Shown here: positions 11,029 through 21,679 of the stretch, in pieces
Position numbering within the stretch: the first letter of the stretch is position 1
How the letters are laid out: each line of letters opens with the position of its first letter
Assembly (NCBI RefSeq): GCF_035046485.1
Contig: NC_085136.1
Span: 162,623,963-162,687,962, forward strand
Direction: 5' to 3'
DNA from: Aedes albopictus
Lineage: Eukaryota > Arthropoda > Insecta > Diptera > Culicidae
DNA: 64,000 nt
Translations under genes and position numbers: made by a program
Notes under the pieces: generated by a model
What the model was told of the DNA's origin: nothing
Databases searched by the model: none
What the model saw: the letters and a program-made list of their open reading frames with translations, nothing else

Positions 11029-11403
11029 TTAGAATATTGCAGCATAGTTTGGTCACCATACTCCGGCACGCATGAGGAGCGAATCGAATCTGTACAAAAC
11101 AATTCTTATTGTTTGCACTCCGTATGTTAGGTCAAGATTACCTCTTCCTTCATATAAAGCCCGATGTATGCTTATGTTGCTCATCGAATAAATCCAGCCG
11201 AACTGTTATCCAAAATTAATTTTTACATACTGTCTCGACCACTACGAAATCGAAACATTTTCATAACAAGCAATCATCGCACAAACTATGCGAAATTTGG
11301 TTCTCTAAATCAAATGATGGTTTCTTTAAATAAACATTCTGAGGTAATTGATTTTACATTAACAAAAGAAAAATTAAGTAAATATTTCAACACTATCCGT
11401 TAA
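11029..11403 (+). pseudogene. Non-LTR retrotransposon reverse transcriptase C-terminus
   Basis: From about 11031 the frame reads LEYCSIVWSPYSGTHEERIE, the palm-to-thumb segment of Jockey/I/CR1-like non-LTR reverse transcriptases. After a frameshift near 11110 it continues from 11164 to a stop at 11401-11403 with INFYILSRPLRNRNIF and TNYAKFGSLNQM. These match the usual C-terminal end of such ORF2 proteins (a domain with FNVPSRNLRN-like and RTNYGxxSxI-like stretches). All catalytic motifs are missing because the copy is 5' truncated. A 3' UTR-like stretch follows and is interrupted by a MITE at 11526. The clade cannot be fixed from this piece. Confidence 0.75.
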
Positions 11404-11525
11404 GCACGAAACGCAAAGCTAACTCTAAATATCTGTTTAAATAAGTGTACCAATTTGTATATCACAAATCTAATTTTAATAAAGAAAAATATGTGATATT
11501 CATTGTAACAAATTGGTCTACTCTT

Positions 11526-11734
11526 AATAAGGCAATCCATGTCGACTTTTCGCGATGGGGGTGATAGCCAAAACTGTAAACACAGTTTGAGTACAACTTA
11601 ACAAAGTTTCGTCAAGTGTCGTCTGTGCTTAACAAATTCCTTTGTGTTCAACTGTCTCCCCGATCATCGATTGTCAAAAATACATGGTAAACAAAAAATC
11701 AGCTGATCGCATCTGTCTCATGGATTGCCTTATT
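11526..11734. mobile_element. MITE with AATAAGGCAATCCATG ends
   Basis: A 16-base end at 11526-11541 (AATAAGGCAATCCATG) is mirrored exactly at 11719-11734. It lies just downstream of the non-LTR remnant, and an (AATA)n run at 11740-11758 follows. That run may be the tail of the host element. Confidence 0.8.
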
Positions 11735-11759
11735 GACGAAAAATAAATAAATAAATAAA

Positions 11760-12735
11760 CAACACGAGAGAGATGGAATTTGATGGACTGATTGCATTTA
11801 GGTCATTTTAGCCAATAGTGTACTCTTAACAAAAAGTGGATCCCTTGCGATTTTTCTTCAATTTCCCCGCTCAAACCTCCACCACGAGGCAATGGCTCAT
11901 GTTTCTAGATAGTAGTTCCATGAGGTGGAGTCATGCTGGAAAGCGATAATTCGACTATTCAAATAAATTTGTAAATATAAACACGACTAAGGGACCACCA
12001 TTGGTTAAATTTAACCCTCTAATACACAAATCACAATACCGGTTTTTCTAAGCAAAAACAATATTTTGAGATTTTATGATTCTTCTTACTTACACTTTGT
12101 ACAGTGCCTAAATGTATTCTATTCTAATTGTACCATATCGAACTGGTTGCCGTTGCGCTGCTTTCACTTTCTACCTTATCATGGACATGATTAGCACGAG
12201 GATGTTGATGTGTGGCTGTTGGTTGTTTCTATTTCCAGTCCGATTGGGGGTCCTTTATGGATTGCGGTTCGCCGATGTCTAAGTATCGCCTTAAAAACAA
12301 AATTGTTTCAGCTTTGTTACTTTTTTACAATGATTTTTGTAACAACGGTTGTAAATAATAGTACTTTCAAAAAAACAAAATCTTATGTTAAAACTCCATC
12401 CAATCAGAACGAAAAAAAAAACAAATTGAGATATAATCGTAACCCGGAATCATGCTCGGCAAATAGTGCCGTACTTTATAGGACACCCTATACTTTATTG
12501 GGATATTTCATTGCTTGGTTTATAAATCCACAGTTATAATTCATTACCATACTGACGGAGGTTAGATTCGATATCGGCCCCGTTCGGACCCAAATGGACC
12601 AAACGTTGGACGATATCAAATAGTTCAACTTTTGTCAAGACTGAGAAGAGAAGCCAATACGAAATACTCCAATATCTGCAACCCACATACACATTTATGA
12701 AGTGCTTTCAAATCGTAGGGGCATAATGAACATCT
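11760..12735. other. Stretch without recognised gene
   Basis: An open frame at 12210-12539 (109 codons) is lysine and serine rich near its middle, has no domain, and is probably chance. No repeat ends were found. Confidence 0.45.
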
Positions 12736-13330
12736 GGGGCGAAATGGACACCTCTGGTTTTGCCGAAACCGTTGATTTTTTATGTTAAACTTATAATGCA
12801 AAGGTGTAAAGAAACAAGTCATTGTTCTATTTTTTTTAAAAAGCACCTTTTATATTCCTTCAAAATAATTAAAATATAATTGAAATTGAAATATGTTTTC
12901 CATATGGTGAAATTCTTATAATTTCGAAGCAGCAGCAGATAAGGTGTTAAAAGTGTTTGAGTTCACCACAAAAACAAGTGAATAATTCACTTATTATTGT
13001 TCCTTATCTACATGTATATGCAGACTTAGCAATGGATTGAGTATTTTATTTTTGATCAGAATTTACTCAAAATAGCTATTTCAATGTTGTAGTTGATTCG
13101 GGGCGAAAATGAACACTGGTAATTACGAATGGATGTACATGCATTGCATACTGTTAGGCGTCAATCCGATTATATATGCCTAAAGTTTATTTAATTAACT
13201 TTGATCTTATGGAAACTCGTCTAAGATGGAGTGATATTGATCTCCGTAGGCAAATTACTTTTCGATGTAGTCGAAGAATTAGCATAAAATATGCAGGGCT
13301 ATCCATTGGGATGGGTGTCAATTTCGCCCC
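12736..13330. mobile_element. Probable MITE with GGGGCGAAATGGACACC ends
   Basis: GGGGCGAAATGGACACC at 12736 is mirrored by GGTGTCAATTTCGCCCC ending at 13330. Direct variants of the same motif also occur near 12718 and at 13099, so the end sequence is present several times. It is non-coding. Confidence 0.6.
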
Positions 13331-14264
13331 TTCCTTTCCTGCCAGCCCTAAAAACACACGGTTTTAAATTCATTATTTCTTCACAATAAAGACATCTTAT
13401 TTACTGTAAATGATTGAAATTCGTAGGAAACAAGCTTAAGTTTTAAGCAAACTGATAATATATTATTTTTTTCTCTGTTATACAGGCCTCACGTACTCAT
13501 TTTCTTATTTGCATATATTTTCAAGTTCGGCAATGTGTGAAGTATTTTATTTTAAATTAGCAATGTTGGTGTAAGATACTGTGTCTATTAACAAGTAATC
13601 GTACGCAAAATTCCATTGGTTGTGATAAAAAAGTGACCCAAGAGCCCATAATTCGACAATACTTAACTACCGCCATTATCACTCGGTCCTTAAACTTGGC
13701 AGAGGCAGTTCACTACAAGCACAAGTGTTGATTCCCATAAATTTGGATTAGAATAGTCACATGTTTGTAAACACAATTCTGGTCACCGGTAATCTTGCGT
13801 CTGGTGTAGAGGGGCATTCATCAGAAAAAAAAAACGTTTTGGCTACTCGTTGAATACTGATGGGTCCATTGTGTCACGTTCAGTGTCGTATAACTTGCCT
13901 CATTTGTTGGAAGGGGTTCTTCCATGTAAGATGGGCTGTTATACATACATAGCTTCCATCATATTCTGCCAAATCAGTTTGGCACATACCGAATGTAGAA
14001 TTGGCGGATATAAAGTGCATTATTGTGAAGTGTGGCGACTCCCGTCCATGGTGTGGACAATAATTCAATCAAAATTAGGACAGTCAAAATTGTTATTTGA
14101 AATGAGTCAGTCTCGGTTGCAAATGTGAGCTCACCATAATATATATCAGCTAGGGGGAAAAAGGTATAATGTACCTCAACGACCCGATAGTGCCCGATAG
14201 ATTCACAAATAAGCACTCTTCAATTTTGAAGGGTTTGAACTAGGCACGCGCAAATTCCAAACTG
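13331..14264. other. Stretch without recognised gene
   Basis: Three overlapping short frames on both strands around 13850-14216 suggest chance openness, and no domain is visible. Confidence 0.45.
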
Positions 14265-14570
14265 AAACAAGGGTATTGATGCCCTTATTAAGCATGTGAC
14301 TTCTATTTTCATCCTACGAAAAACAAAGGATTGAAGCGCTGTTGGTTTTGTTTCTTATTTTTGTATTTTTTTTAGAAGTGGGCGTGCTTTTTTGACTAGG
14401 ATGAATTTGGGAGCGTGAGATTACTTATGGCACTCATATCCTACTTTATAACGGTTGTTGGCTCAATTCTCGCATGGTTTGTTATAACGAAGTTTTGTTT
14501 TTGTTAGAAATGGGCATGCATGAAAACAAATAGAAAGGAATCATCGGTGCCGTAATCGCTTATTTTCGAA
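14265..14570 (+). repeat. Dispersed non-coding repeat, copy 1
   Basis: The stretch contains CATCCTACGAAAAACAAAGG, TAGAAGTGGGCGTGC and TCGGTGCCGTAATCGCTTAT. It reappears inverted at 20690-20905, and a short piece (CTCCCATTTTCATCCTAC) is at 34708-34725. The family is not identified. Confidence 0.6.
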
Positions 14571-14572
14571 AT

Positions 14573-14767
14573 CACAGAGAAACAGACGTAACCCTTAGTA
14601 CATATTTCATTTAAAATCGATAAAATCGGCGGTAGTGAACAACCATCAAACAGGAGCAAAAACGATGCCAGTGCTGCGAGTGAACAATCGACCAACTACC
14701 GAAAATTTTAATCAACCATTTGGTAATCGATGAGAAGCGGGCGGAGTGTGACATCTGTTTCCCTGTG
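14573..14767. mobile_element. MITE family A, copy 3 (degenerate ends)
   Basis: CACAGAGAAACAGACGTAAC at 14573 is mirrored with changes by GTGACATCTGTTTCCCTGTG ending at 14767. It is an older or diverged relative of the copies at 5482 and 7750. No target duplication is seen. Confidence 0.65.
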
Positions 14768-15250
14768 GTATAATATTATTGAAAAATATTAAGTACTCAT
14801 TGCCTCATTGGTAGCACATGCATATCTGCACTTCTGAGCGCTTGGATGATCTAGATAGAAAATATCTATCGAACCCTATTTACTGTTTATCTCAGTTCAT
14901 ATTACCAGGTATTGAGTAACAGCCTCTTTGGCATGCCCCCGATTGAAATAGTTCTTCAGACCCAATAGAAACTGCAACAAATATGTGGAAAAATATATCA
15001 CAAATATAGCCAGAGATCAATTTTATAAAGCATATAATTATACATTGTTACGCAACACTCCGAGAAAATCAAATGAAAGTTCTGCCATCAATCTAACATA
15101 TTCATGCAAACAAGTTATGCAACACATCGGTAAAAGTTATGCATAAAATGTATCAGCACTGATTTAACACATCCACTCAACCATTCATCCCAGTCCTCGA
15201 TTCGATCACATTCGCACTGCAAACAATTTGCGGAGCTGAAAGTTGCTTAC
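14768..15250. other. AT-rich stretch, nothing recognised
   Basis: No repeat ends or coding frame could be supported. Confidence 0.5.
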
Positions 15251-15333
15251 CTTGCGAACTGCGCGACCCGATGCGATGCAGGCTCGTCACTCTCCTCCAT
15301 ATTCGGCATTGCAATCACATCGCCAGATGCCAT
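15251..15333 (-). CDS. Candidate first coding exon of an unknown - strand gene
   Basis: On the - strand an ATG (15333-15331) opens 27 codons starting MASGDVIAMPNMEESDEP and ending AQFA. It stops at CGCAAG followed directly by GTAAGC, a good splice donor, leaving two bases for the next codon. An in-frame TGA lies a few codons upstream, so this ATG is the first in the frame. The stretch 15251-15650 is less AT-rich than its surroundings and would be the 5' UTR. I do not recognise the peptide and found no next exon at lower coordinates. It may be a chance combination of an open frame and a donor. Confidence 0.3.
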
Positions 15334-15828
15334 GCCGGTATGCCATGCGAAAGAGCTACCTCAACAAGCCAGCTATCCGGCTCTTCCGAGTGGATCAAAC
15401 CTGCTATGTAGAAGCACGTTGTTCTGCTGGTACCTACCTATAGCGAAAAGGTTGCTACGCGGTGACACTGACTCACTCGGCGAAAGGCCGGATCAAAACA
15501 GAGTCGCAAAATTGGGTCTACGGACGGACCCCCGGTCGACCTTCGGCGGTATCGGCGAGACATATATTATCGGAACGCGTACAAGGATACGCAAAGTGCG
15601 CATTTCTTCGACACGGGTGCTAAATTTAAAGTAAGCTGCCTTCAATTCCCCAGTCCGGTTTTCGCTACGGTATTTAGGCTAATGGTGGGCCCTTCAGATT
15701 ACGTTGTACACTGAATTTTTGACTACTGTAAACAGATTTCGATGGTTTGCAAATAAAGGTACATGCAGCAGATCATATTTTTTTTTTTTCATAAAAAGGA
15801 AATATCAACCTACATACATAGACTCCCG

Positions 15829-16395
15829 ATCAAAAGTTTGGGGTCACCCCCTCAAAAACAGGTCATTATGTTAGGCCCATATCTCCGCCAATTTGCGTCC
15901 GATTTCAAAACCCTAGGTTTCATTCAAAAGATAATAAGTCAAAGAAACTTTGAACATGATTTAAAAGAAACCTTTTCAAAAAAAAAATTATATGTAAACT
16001 TAATTCAAAGTTGCCAAATTTTCTAAAAAATGAATATAATATGGAAATTGGGTCGACCAAATTTTAAGCTGAGAGCGGTAATATAACCCATTTTCTATTA
16101 GCTTTCAACTGCTTTTTACAGAACTTAGCTAAAATATCTAGAAATAAAGTTGTTAATTAAATTAACTCTTCATGTCATCGGCCAAAAGTTTGGGGTCACT
16201 TTCGTAAAACATGGAAAAGTGATTTGATGATATCTTCGTCATCTATAGTTCAATTTTAATTCTTTTTGGCTCATTTCAAAGATAATTAACTAAATTTTCG
16301 TTTGATGTCTTTAACTTAAAATTGAATGAAAAATGACAAAGATATCAACAAATCACTTTTCCATGTTTTACGATAGTGACCCCAAACTTTTGGCC
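15829..16395. mobile_element. Repeat with AAAAGTTTGGGGTCAC ends, copy 1
   Basis: GATCAAAAGTTTGGGGTCAC at 15829 is mirrored by GTGACCCCAAACTTTTGG near 16376-16393. A relative lacking the right half is at 20067-20345. The right third of this copy is itself a strong palindrome (16180-16395). The 87-codon frame inside is not a gene. Confidence 0.75.
16180..16395. repeat. Near-perfect 216-bp palindrome
   Basis: The arms at 16180-16234 and 16341-16395 pair over about 55 bases with roughly two mismatches. Both arms contain AAACATGGAAAAGTGATTTG or its complement. It is probably an inner MITE of the same family. Confidence 0.85.
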
Positions 16396-16399
16396 TTTT

Positions 16400-17091
16400 G
16401 GCCAACAATCTAAAACTACAAAAGGAACGCGAAAAAATCTAGTAGTACGTTTTGAAGGCAACATGATAGGGATCCGTTAAACGAAGAAAAACGATATTGT
16501 TTTCTTTTCGTTCAATAGTTATTTTGTGAAGTCTGTTAGGTGCGAACTTTTGCCCCGCATTACTCTACACTTGCAAACGTTTGGATTAAACAATCTTTTC
16601 GAAGTTACACCCCGAAGGGTTAAACGGTTCATCATTTTCGGTTACGAAAAACAAACCGATAACACAGTTATATTAGTCCCATGTGATATCAAAAACGTTT
16701 CCATAAGTCACACAAAACAAGCTCAACAACAATCATTACCCATAATGAGCAACATTTACGGCAAAATCATCTGTTCCGATCTGCTTAGACACCAAACAGT
16801 AATAAAAAATGCTATCACTGCCATGTAATCACATACTATGCAACTGTGCAACCTGTCCGGTCTGTACTGAACTGCAAAACACAAAAATGCAATGCAGGCG
16901 TCATAATGCACTGGATGAATGCAACAAAAACATGGGAGAGGAAACCAGAGTGAGGCGGTCATCTCGGCTTTAAGAGTTGTTGTCATCATACTGAAACATC
17001 ATTGCGAACTGAAATGATGATGCTTGCAAGAGGTAGTTTCATTGTGTAGCAGTAGTAGCAGCGCTAATTTTCCATGCGACGGCCAAGCCCG
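16400..17091. other. Stretch without recognised gene
   Basis: A 100-codon frame at 16526-16828 has no domain and an overlapping opposite-strand frame. It is probably chance. Confidence 0.45.
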
Positions 17092-17949
17092 CACACCAAA
17101 TTTTTGGAAATGCTTCCAGCATAAAAAATCAGCAAAATATATTGCTGAACTTCAGCAAAATTTTTGCTGAGTATCAGCACAACGTTGCTGATCAACTGTC
17201 AAAATTGCTGGATGGTTCAGCAAGTTGATAAATAGGGTAACGGTTGAATGTTGGACCCCTAGAGGACATTAGTTAGAATTTAAGTCAAAATCAAACAGAT
17301 TCAGAGGGTATTCTTACATAATGATGATGTTAATATGTTCGTAAAAGCATCCACTGTCCATTGAAAATACCCACAAGGTCATTTCTGGCTGAAAATTGAT
17401 GAAAATAACTGATTTTTGAAGCACCAATTTTCACTATTTTGGACACCCTAATATATTTTGGACCCTAACTATTTTGGAAGAATTTGCCGCTTGAATATGC
17501 TAGATCACATCCTAATTACTTGATTGACAAAGGCTGATCAGACGAACTTTGCGAATATAGTGCGCTAGAATGGTAAACGTTTTTGTTTAAATCTGCAAGT
17601 TTCCTCAGCACCGCAATCTCTTTTTGTAAACATGATGCGACACTCGCACGGATGACGAGATTGGCAAAAATTAATTTCAAGGCAAATAAGGATATTTCCA
17701 GTGAGGAAATGATTGCTGCCCGTGCAGAGCAATCTTATTTAGCGAATGATTCTAAAAATTTTCGTCATCTCATCATTAAACCTGTGTAAGTTGTAATAAT
17801 ACGACCCAGGGGGTACAAAATACATGGGGGTCCAAGTTATATTGGTTACCCTAATTGCTGATACTCAGTAAATTCGTATTGCTGAATGAAATCAGTACAA
17901 AAAAATCAGCAAAATTTGCTTAATACCAGCAAACAAAATTTGCAGTGCA
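17092..17949. mobile_element. MITE of the CAGCAAAA group, split by a nested element
   Basis: The left part (17092-17232) and right part (17854-17949) carry repeated ATCAGCAAAAT and TTGCTGA motifs in both directions and the ACTGTCAAAA core motif. The outer ends GCACACCAAATTTT and AAAATTTGCAGTGCAC are roughly inverted. It is split by 17233-17853. Confidence 0.55.
17233..17853. mobile_element. Nested MITE with TAGGGTAAC ends
   Basis: TAGGGTAACGGTTGAATG with TTGGACCCC at the left end is mirrored by GGGGTCCAA and GGTTACCCTA at the right. The end repeat is about 27 bases with a few changes. It lies inside the CAGCAAAA-type MITE. A 68-codon frame at 17583-17789 has no domain. Confidence 0.75.
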
Positions 17950-17988
17950 CGAATAATAACAGCACTGAATCTGAATATTCAGTCAATA

Positions 17989-19598
17989 ACACAGCGTAAC
18001 AAAAAATAACTTTTGATCTGTCTCTAGAGCAAACTTATGTGTCTCTGATAGATTTTGGGCCGCTGAATCCGAATCTGGGCTCAGATTTGCTCCAGAACGT
18101 CACAATTTTGAGCTATACCTCAATTTATAGGGCTAAATATGCGATTTTGGGCTTTTTTGACTCCAAGCCATTAAGCATGGAAATATATTTTTTAACCAAT
18201 CAAAGCATAAATTGGTCAATTAACATCTAAATTAACGACACATGCAAAATATTTCGTTTTACCAAGTCGAATTTGATAGTTTTAAGCGATTTATGGTATG
18301 TTGAATATTTCCCATACAAGTCACCCTCCAGAAGTTGCATGCAAGTTTACATACAGTGTATCAAACAATTGTCCGTACAGCAATTTTTTGGTCAAAATAA
18401 TTTTCCATTTAAATGTTTATAACTTTTTTATTCGTCAATCAAAAACGCTGAAATTTTGACCATGTATAACCCATATATTAAGGCTCCATTGGTAAAATTT
18501 TGAGCGAGATCGGATAAGTTTTCTGAAAGTTATAGAACTTTTAGTAAAACTTATAAGATTTTTGAACACATTTTTAAAACATTATATCTTAATATGTATT
18601 GGATGAAACTTTTTCAATCTTTTTTTGTGTTACAGCTTATACCTAAGGCTTTTATATGCAGCTTTGTTTGAGGTTTTATATTCACTACAAAAAATATGAA
18701 AAATCTGTATATGTTCAGAGTGTCATTTGGAAATTTATCATATTTTGATCAATAAAAGTGCCAAGTGTTTTCAACTTTTTTGAACTCTCTTAATGTAATA
18801 TTTTTATACAGGACCTACTAAGCTACATATGAAGAGTAGGTCCTATGGATTTTTCGTTCAGTTAATGCACTTTTATTGGTGGAAAACGTTTGGCAGATTA
18901 TATGTGCAAAATATGGTAAATTTTAAAACATCGTCAGCTACATAAGCACATTTTTCATATTTTTTGTAGTGAATATAAAACCCTAAACAAAGCTGCATAC
19001 GAAAGTATGAGATGTAAAACAAAAAAAATTGAAAAAATTTCATCGAGTACATACTGAGATATAATCTTTTAAAAATGTGTTCAAAAATATAATAAGTTTC
19101 ACTAAAAGTTCTATAACTTTCAGAAAACTTATTCGATCTCGCTCAAAATTTTACCAATGGAGCTTGAATATATGATTCATGATTGGTCAAATTTTTAGCG
19201 TTTTTGATTGACGCATAAAAAAGTTAATAACATTTGAATGAAAAATTATTTTGACAAAAAAATTGCTGTATGGACAATTGTTTGATACACTGTATTAACT
19301 TAAAATGCTTAAATCTATCAAATTTGATTTGGTAAAACGAAATATTTTGCATGAGTCGTTAGTTTAGATGTTAATTGACCAATTTATGCTTTGATTGGTT
19401 AAAAAATATATTTCCAAGCTTAATGGCTAGCAGTCAAAAAAGCCCAAAATCGCATATTTTGCCCTATGAATTGAGGTATGTATATCTCAAAATTGTGACG
19501 TGCTGGAGCAAATCTGAGCCCAGATTCGGATTCAGCGGCCCAAAATCTATCAGAGACACATAAGTTTGCTCTTGAGACAAAAATATGTTGCGCTGTGT
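17989..19598. repeat. 1.6-kb foldback element
   Basis: ACACAGCG at 17989 is mirrored by CGCTGTGT ending at 19598, and the two halves pair almost along their full length. Matching stretches include AGAGCAAACTTATGTGTCTC with its complement, and the ATTTGCTCC region. The centre is near 18817, where AGGACCTACT faces AGTAGGTCCT. Each arm is about 790 bases, with scattered differences. It has no transposase frame. A transcript across it would form one long hairpin. Confidence 0.9.
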
Positions 19599-19599
19599 A

Positions 19600-20066
19600 A
19601 TTACAATATGTTGGAATTAAAAGCTTATTGTACTTTTCACACGTAGGTGGACATTCCACACCAACTGCCCCTATGGAATACCGTATCGGTCGAAAGATAC
19701 ACTCTTGGTCTCGGATGATGATGATGAGTCCAGATAAAAATAATTGCGAATTTACACAGAGTTTAACTCCTGAACTGCAGTGGGGTGCAAAAGGTTAGCC
19801 TTTTCGTCATCAGTTGATACGTCACGCCAGAAATAAAAAAAAAAAAGTGATGAGTCGTACTTGGTTAACAGCAACAGCAAGACCATCCACGAAGGTGTAA
19901 AGTTCGATTCTGCCTGAATTCCGATTGAGTTCACTTACTCATCGATGTTAAATGGAATTAATTTGCCCAAAAGAGATCGAGTGGGAGATTATTTTGGGTA
20001 CTGCCAAAAAAAATAAGTCAGTTAATCTTAAACTATTTGACTTAATTCTTCGTACAAGGATAGCCC
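19600..20066. other. Stretch without recognised gene
   Basis: A GATGATGATGATGAG run lies at 19714-19728. No repeat ends or coding domain were seen. Confidence 0.45.
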
Positions 20067-20345
20067 GATCAAAAGTTTGGGGCCATCCCCTCAAAAAACA
20101 TGTAATTTTTTTAGGCCCATATCTCAGCAAATTTTCGTCCGATTTTTAAATCCTTGGTCTCATTCAAAAGATAGTAAGTCAAAAAAAAAACTTTCAACAT
20201 GATTTTGGTGATTTTTTACAAAAATTTCTAAAAAATAAATTTAAACTTACGACGGTGTCCCTGGAAATTGGGTCGACCAAATTTCTAGGTGAGAGCGGTA
20301 ATATTACCTAATTTCTATCAGTTATCAATATCTTTCACGTAGTAA
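20067..20345 (+). mobile_element. Repeat with AAAAGTTTGGGGYCAY ends, copy 2 (truncated)
   Basis: It aligns with 15829-16100: GATCAAAAGTTTGGGG, TTAGGCCCATATCTC, AATTGGGTCGACCAAATTT and GAGAGCGGTAATAT are shared. The palindromic right part is missing, and the next element starts at 20347. Confidence 0.7.
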
Positions 20346-20346
20346 T

Positions 20347-20565
20347 TACCGTAAACCGGGGTCAAATTGATCTTCGGGTCGAAATTGATTAGCTGTTTTT
20401 CAGTTAGGATGAGATTATTTTAAATAGTTTCCTTTCAAGTATCGTACTGTTCGAAACTGATACCAAACGATATATGCATGGAAACTTTATGAAGCATGCT
20501 TTATCTAACGGAAAAGCGTCTGATCAATTTCGACCCGGAGATCAATTTGACCCCGGTTTACGGTA
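20347..20565. mobile_element. MITE with TACCGTAAACCGGGGTC ends, copy 1
   Basis: The inverted ends TACCGTAAACCGGGGTCAAA bound 219 bases. A second copy of exactly 219 bases is at 55584-55802. TA at both ends may be the target duplication. Second internal mirrored motifs (CGGGTCGAAATTGAT) follow the ends. Confidence 0.9.
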
Positions 20566-20689
20566 CATAAAAAGCAAGGGACTTAATCATGGGCCTACCC
20601 CAAGGCTCTGGAAGTTCTGAGTAGTCCGAGATTGAAGCTCATATGTTTTTCTGGCAACAAATTATAGGGTATGTGTGCCATCAGTAATC

Positions 20690-20905
20690 TCACGCTCCCA
20701 TATTCATTCTATTCGAAAACAAGCGATTACGGCACCGATTGATTCCGTTTTTTTTTTTGTTTTCATGGGTGCTCACTTCTAACAAAAAATACAAAAATAA
20801 GAAACAAAACAAATATCACTTCCATCTTTTGTTTTTTCGTAGGATGAAAATGGGAGCCACATGCTTAATAAGGGAACCAATACCCTACAAGAAGTTCACT
20901 ATAGT
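20690..20905 (-). repeat. Dispersed non-coding repeat, copy 2 (inverted)
   Basis: Reverse of 14265-14570, sharing GCGATTACGGCACCGAT, GCTCACTTCTAACAAAAA and CGTAGGATGAAAATGGGAG. Confidence 0.6.
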
Positions 20906-21314
20906 GCAGTTTTTCTGACAATATGTTTATGGAAACTGAATCAAAAGCGCTTTTAATGTCCAAGGAAACTGAAACCAATTGCTCCTTTTCCGCAAAGGCC
21001 AGTTGAATATACGATGAAAGCAACGCTAGACAGTCGTTTGTTCCTTTACCCTTGCGAAACTCGAATTGTGAAAGCAGGTTTTTCGAATCAACTCAATGAT
21101 CGCATCGTGATAGGATCATTTTCTCTAACAATTTCCCTAAACATGGTAACATAACGGTTGGATATGAACTATTATTAGACGCTGCTTTACCAGGCTTTTG
21201 AATAGCTATTACTTTTACCTGTCTCCATTCCAGCGGAACAATGTTGTTCTCCATGAATGAGTTGAACAGGTCTAGTAATAGTCTTTTCGCGATATCTGGG
21301 AGATTCTGGGACAC
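20905..21314 (-). pseudogene. Non-LTR reverse transcriptase fragment
   Basis: On the - strand, 21314-21093 reads from MSQNLPDIAKRLLLDLFN through IVPLEWRQVKVIAIQKPGK to LGKLLEKMILSR, the fingers region of I/Jockey-like reverse transcriptases. After a frameshift near 21090, bases about 21075-20905 read FEFRKGKGTNDCLALLSS and SVSLDIKSAFDSV. The latter is the palm motif with the first catalytic Asp. Both ends are truncated, and no FADD motif, endonuclease or thumb is present. The residue pattern suggests the Jockey or I group, but the clade is uncertain. Confidence 0.85.
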
Positions 21315-21581
21315 TGAGCGAAAAATCCACTTAATTTTTACTGGAAACTGGAATGATTAGTTAGTAAAAATATTCTACTGAAAACTTTTAGCAAAATTTA
21401 AGTGAAATTTTTCACTACCAAATCAGTATGATTATTCTAATTTTTGTATTTTTTTATTTCCGTTTGAGGAGCTATACTCGAAGAACAATTCGAAAATTTG
21501 AAAGAAAGGGAACATCAGAAATCACAGAACATATTGCCATCATCACATTCATGCATGGTTCCCCAGCTAAGACGAAGTCTT

Positions 21582-21675
21582 ATATGATGTTGAATAGGAT
21601 GCACATGCTTCCATTTAACCGCGTGTAAAGTGTGCGTATATCGCCTCCACTTTTGCACCCTATTCAACATCATAT
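21582..21675. repeat. Small hairpin
   Basis: ATATGATGTTGAATAGG (21582-21598) pairs with CCTATTCAACATCATAT (21659-21675) across a 60-base loop. Its origin is unknown. Confidence 0.6.
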
Positions 21676-21679
21676 GCGA

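Noticed and set aside
12210..12539. 109-codon + strand frame as a membrane protein
   Set aside because: The first part is hydrophobic but there is no supporting start context, domain or splice evidence, and the rest is Lys/Asn-rich AT sequence.
15763..16026. 87-codon frame as a small gene
   Set aside because: It lies fully inside a repeat that has another copy at 20067 without the frame.
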